From Escarpia spicata (taxonomy: Eukaryota; Annelida; Polychaeta; Sabellida; Siboglinidae): a stretch of DNA of 64,000 bases. Every line of letters begins with the position of its first letter. Within the stretch, counting starts at the first letter, position 1. Made by a program: the position numbers and the translations under genes. Below the pieces are notes generated by a model, which worked only from the letters and a program-made list of their open reading frames with translations, was not told where the DNA came from and did not search any database. Positions 60,798 to 64,000 of the stretch are shown here, piece after piece. Location of the stretch: positions 9,185,666 through 9,249,665 of the forward strand of contig OZ023212.1 of assembly GCA_963995525.1 (NCBI GenBank), read 5' to 3'.

Positions 60798-63700
60798 TAT
60801 ACTTTTATTGCAGACTCTCCGCGTATTGGGGACTATTTGTTCAATCAAGATAGCAAAGTTAATGAGAGAAAACATATTATATTTGGATGGTGCAACGAAT
60901 TATACCGTCTGAAAATCATTTCTTTGTTGATTATCAAAGACAATGATTGGAGGTCACCTATATTTTATTGCACAATTACCTTGATTCAATCACAATCAGG
61001 GTGCTTGCACGACACTCAGTGATCTGCTGTCTGTTTTGTTGATAAAGCCGATTAAAGATATTAGACAAACTAGTGAAAGTACACATTATACACATCTAGG
61101 ATAAGGACGGAGCACTTGTTTACAACGGGTGCTACTAAGAAAAGACGAATGAGCGACGTTTCTCTCATGTTCCCTTGGGGAATAAGTGGTCACCGCTTTG
61201 CGCCGACACCTTCTGCTCAGTTGAGCTAGTAAAGAAGCTTTGGTGAAGTGGCGAAAGGTCAGTAAAACTCCATAGCACTGTAACATTTCGCGTTAGGACA
61301 ACGCGGTCTATTATAGAACACATAAATAAATTCTACCAATTGACATTTCAAGCCAACAACGAAGTGCAACAGCTCTGCCTCCTCTGCTCGGGGAGTACGA
61401 GCGTGGATTATTTCCCGGTATCCGAGACGCATAGGAACGTTTTCGATCATGAGGGGTTTGCTATTGTTCTGTGAGAGGTCGCAGTCAATCCGACTCTTCA
61501 GGGGTGGTGAGCTTTCTGACGTATAAACAACGTATTAGAATCAATAGCAGCAGCGAAGCGGCGCGGGAATCAATACGAAATCCATTAAGACAATTTAGCT
61601 TGTCAACAGGGTGCGCGGCGCTAATGTTTCTTCGGTTCCGGCGATCACTTTTGTCACAAATGGATCGGACGTTTGCTATCATGTACGTTATGAATATAAA
61701 GCAGTTGCGCATATTGATATCTCCCGCATGCGGTGGTGGCTTCGTCGCCGGTCGCGCGCGGTTAATTCAGCGAGATTGACTCACATCTGTTGCTTCTAAG
61801 TCTGTCTCCTCGTACCAAATGCTCTGCGCGCATCTTCGCCGTTATCCTCTATTTCTGCTCTCGTCATAATCTGCCACCGACATGGTGGTACGGTATTAAT
61901 GTGACATAGCAATACTGTAGTATAGTTACATTGTTGTACCTCTCCATCCCTGTTGAATTTGCTGGAACCTTGAACGTGTCTCATGTGTTCGTTAACAAGA
62001 GGGGTGAAATGTATCATTACCATTACAAACACATTGTCGCTAAACAACGATCGGGAGTATCATCAGTTGAAATGTATATTTTGGTAGATGTGCATTGACA
62101 CTAACATCCACGCATCCCCCTCGTCACCTATTAATATGTGGCAGACCATGTTGACATTTACCCTCTGGTTCACCAGTCTGCTTTTGTAACTGATTTCCAT
62201 AACGGTTGCTTTCTTCATTTCTTTTCTGCTAACACCGTTCCCTCTTGCCAACATCTCTTGTTTTCCTGCGTTCCTCTTCGCCTTCGACATCCTCGCTCCA
62301 TCTCATCGTCTACCGTCGGCTCGTCGTAATATCGTACCAGTCAACAACGCCGATCTGCTAAATTACACAAGCTGTTTTACGTCGCCGGCGACAAGTATCG
62401 GCGGCCATCGACCCGACCGTAGAAGTTCAGCGTTGTTGCCCGCGTAGTTCGAGACCCTGTTAATGTTGATACTAGTGAAAATGTCGATTAGCAAATGAAG
62501 TAGAGCATTTTAGACGACGCACTTAAGTGTTTTATCAACGCCACCGTTCGCAGCCACCGCTTGCGCCAGGCCACGCCAATATTTGTGTTCCAAACATCGA
62601 CCTCGATTATTGCTTTTAGACGTCCGGCCGTAGGGACAAGGCTTCCGTATGACGCTCGACGTGATAACCGATAACTCCTTCCTGGAATAGCTCATACGAT
62701 TAACGAAAACACAAATATGCATAGAGGTATTTATCATGATCTGCTTAAGAGAAATGCATTACACATTATTGTGCATGCATTTGCTGGACAACAAGGGCAA
62801 ATAGAGTACTATTGTTTTGGTAGAACATTTCGACTACTACGAACATAGTGTCTCCTTGCGTGTTCATTTAACATAGTCGAACAATACCAGAAGTTTCTAC
62901 TTGCACCAATCATTCGCAATTATTTTCGGATAATGTTATATTATTATTTGAAATATATAGTTCGTATCTATGAAGAACATCCACTTGTGATAATTAAGGC
63001 GATATATTGGAGTATATCATCCCTCCGGGTAAAATACGTTCCAGCAAGATACACAACGCGCAGGTTCGTGTGCGTTCACGGTCTCAGGAGCAAAGCCAAG
63101 ACGAAAACTAGCTCACTGCTACAGCGTGTCAACATTATTTGTCACGACACGGCAGAGACGTATCCGAAACTAGGCACTCGTCCAATATCTATAGAGCAGC
63201 TTCAATCTCGGCAATCAATGTACCGAAGCCGTTAAATCCACATTGGTTATCCAAGGCACCGTCGTGATTTAATACAATAAACTGCAACTGTGATCATTTG
63301 ACAAAACAATGATCTGTGACCGAATGTGGTTAGTCACTAACTGTCCTGTCCACAATTCGGGTGATCATGTGTCCGTATGTCGAAGCGAGGTGCTGTACCT
63401 TCTTTATGGTTTGCGACATAAAACGCGAATTACTGCGTCAATATGGCGTTGACGCAGCAACGACAGTTTCGCGGAAGCAAGTGTGTACCCGAATGCAAAG
63501 CGTTATTTTATGTTGGATGGTGACGCACCTTGTAACGAACGTGTGGTAATATGTCACCGGATCGCTGCCGTTTCTCTCATGTTGTATGTGATGAAAACAG
63601 TCTGGCTAACGGCAGTACGTCATGCCTATTTGCAGGGTCACAGCAATTTTCTCAAGATATTAACCGATCGCAATGCTATGGCCAGTCCTGAAAGTCGTTG

Positions 63701-64000
63701 TGTGATATTCATCCGTTGTTTATCCCATTACGAATACTCTCACACCATGATGCCGCTTGCAGCAGTAGTCCCCTCGCCATTGCAGAACTATTTCCGTGAA
63801 CCCATATATCAAACACACAAAATAGTAAACATCGCAAATATAGTCCACGTCGACATAGTTATTCGTAAATGCAAGATCAACAAAGTATATTCGCTTGATT
63901 GACCTTCAAATAGGTTAGCCCACATGCATCATCCGATCCCGTTACCATTATCTTCGTTTAGCAATATTCCAAATCTTTTGATTATCTGGTAAGCTCAACG
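60798..64000. other. Stretch without a supported gene
   Basis: The longest frame (63483-63902, 139 codons) has ordinary composition but no motif, promoter or splice context, so I leave it uncalled. Nothing else was recognised to the window end. Confidence 0.35.

Noticed and set aside
63483..63902. 139-codon frame near the right edge
   Set aside because: No motif, no splice or promoter signals, and codon content unlike a conserved gene. Length alone is not enough.

Overview
This is an AT-rich, intron-and-repeat-rich nuclear segment from an animal. No operons, Shine-Dalgarno starts or compact genes are visible. Almost everything recognisable is a mobile element or a satellite: a Ty3/Gypsy LTR element, two kinds of non-LTR retrotransposon (an RTE-like one with an APE endonuclease and a CR1/L2/Rex1-like one), a tRNA-derived SINE, pogo-like and Harbinger-like DNA elements, long microsatellites and a 66-bp minisatellite. 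I infer a marine invertebrate, perhaps a mollusc or another lophotrochozoan. That is inference from the repeat mix, not a diagnosis. A 200-base run of N marks an assembly gap.

Left third (1-14 kb). Three decayed copies of one uncharacterised protein family dominate. The family has a 'NYAR(W/Y)LP' block, then 'EADTR', 'DTDV' and 'GCDTTS' acidic motifs, and ends in a Cys-rich CXC-like tail. Copy 1 (about 1157-2820, minus) lies between inverted repeats at 671-774 and 3630-3729. Copy 2 (6730-8685 continued at 12404-12800, minus) lies between about 280-bp inverted repeats at 5903-6180 and 13369-13661. It is split by a Gypsy element (8691-12398) with a clean CATAG target duplication. Copy 3 (9672-11252, plus) sits inside the integrase gene of that Gypsy element and has one matching inverted repeat on its left. 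The arrangement points to a DNA-transposon-like family that carries this nuclease-like gene, with three levels of nesting.

Middle (14-31 kb). A 3.1-kb minisatellite of 66-bp units (with a 264-bp higher-order period) runs straight into a CR1-like LINE fragment. A tRNA-SINE and a 2.4-kb RTE-like LINE follow, then small inverted-repeat elements (23627-23814, 25235-25524, 27331-27725), a possible two-exon 3' gene end on the minus strand (26746-27251), the gap, and dense simple repeats. A CpG-rich stretch at 30600-31110 looks like a promoter and leads into a short first coding exon with a splice donor.

Right half (31-64 kb). A tandem array of four ~2.6-kb units spans 33.36-44.26 kb. Units 2 and 3 are nearly identical. 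Unit 1 carries a LINE insertion with a target duplication that the other units lack, and unit 4 is interrupted by a CR1-like LINE. Beyond it are a textbook TATA/Kozak/splice-donor gene start at 47048-47121, a Harbinger-like element with a MADF-like remnant (49421-50150), a hydrophobic candidate exon behind a strong splice acceptor (56695-57008), and a double-CRE promoter with a short first exon (57618-57735). The remaining sequence shows no gene I can support. If host genes are present, their exons are too short and scattered to assemble by eye.
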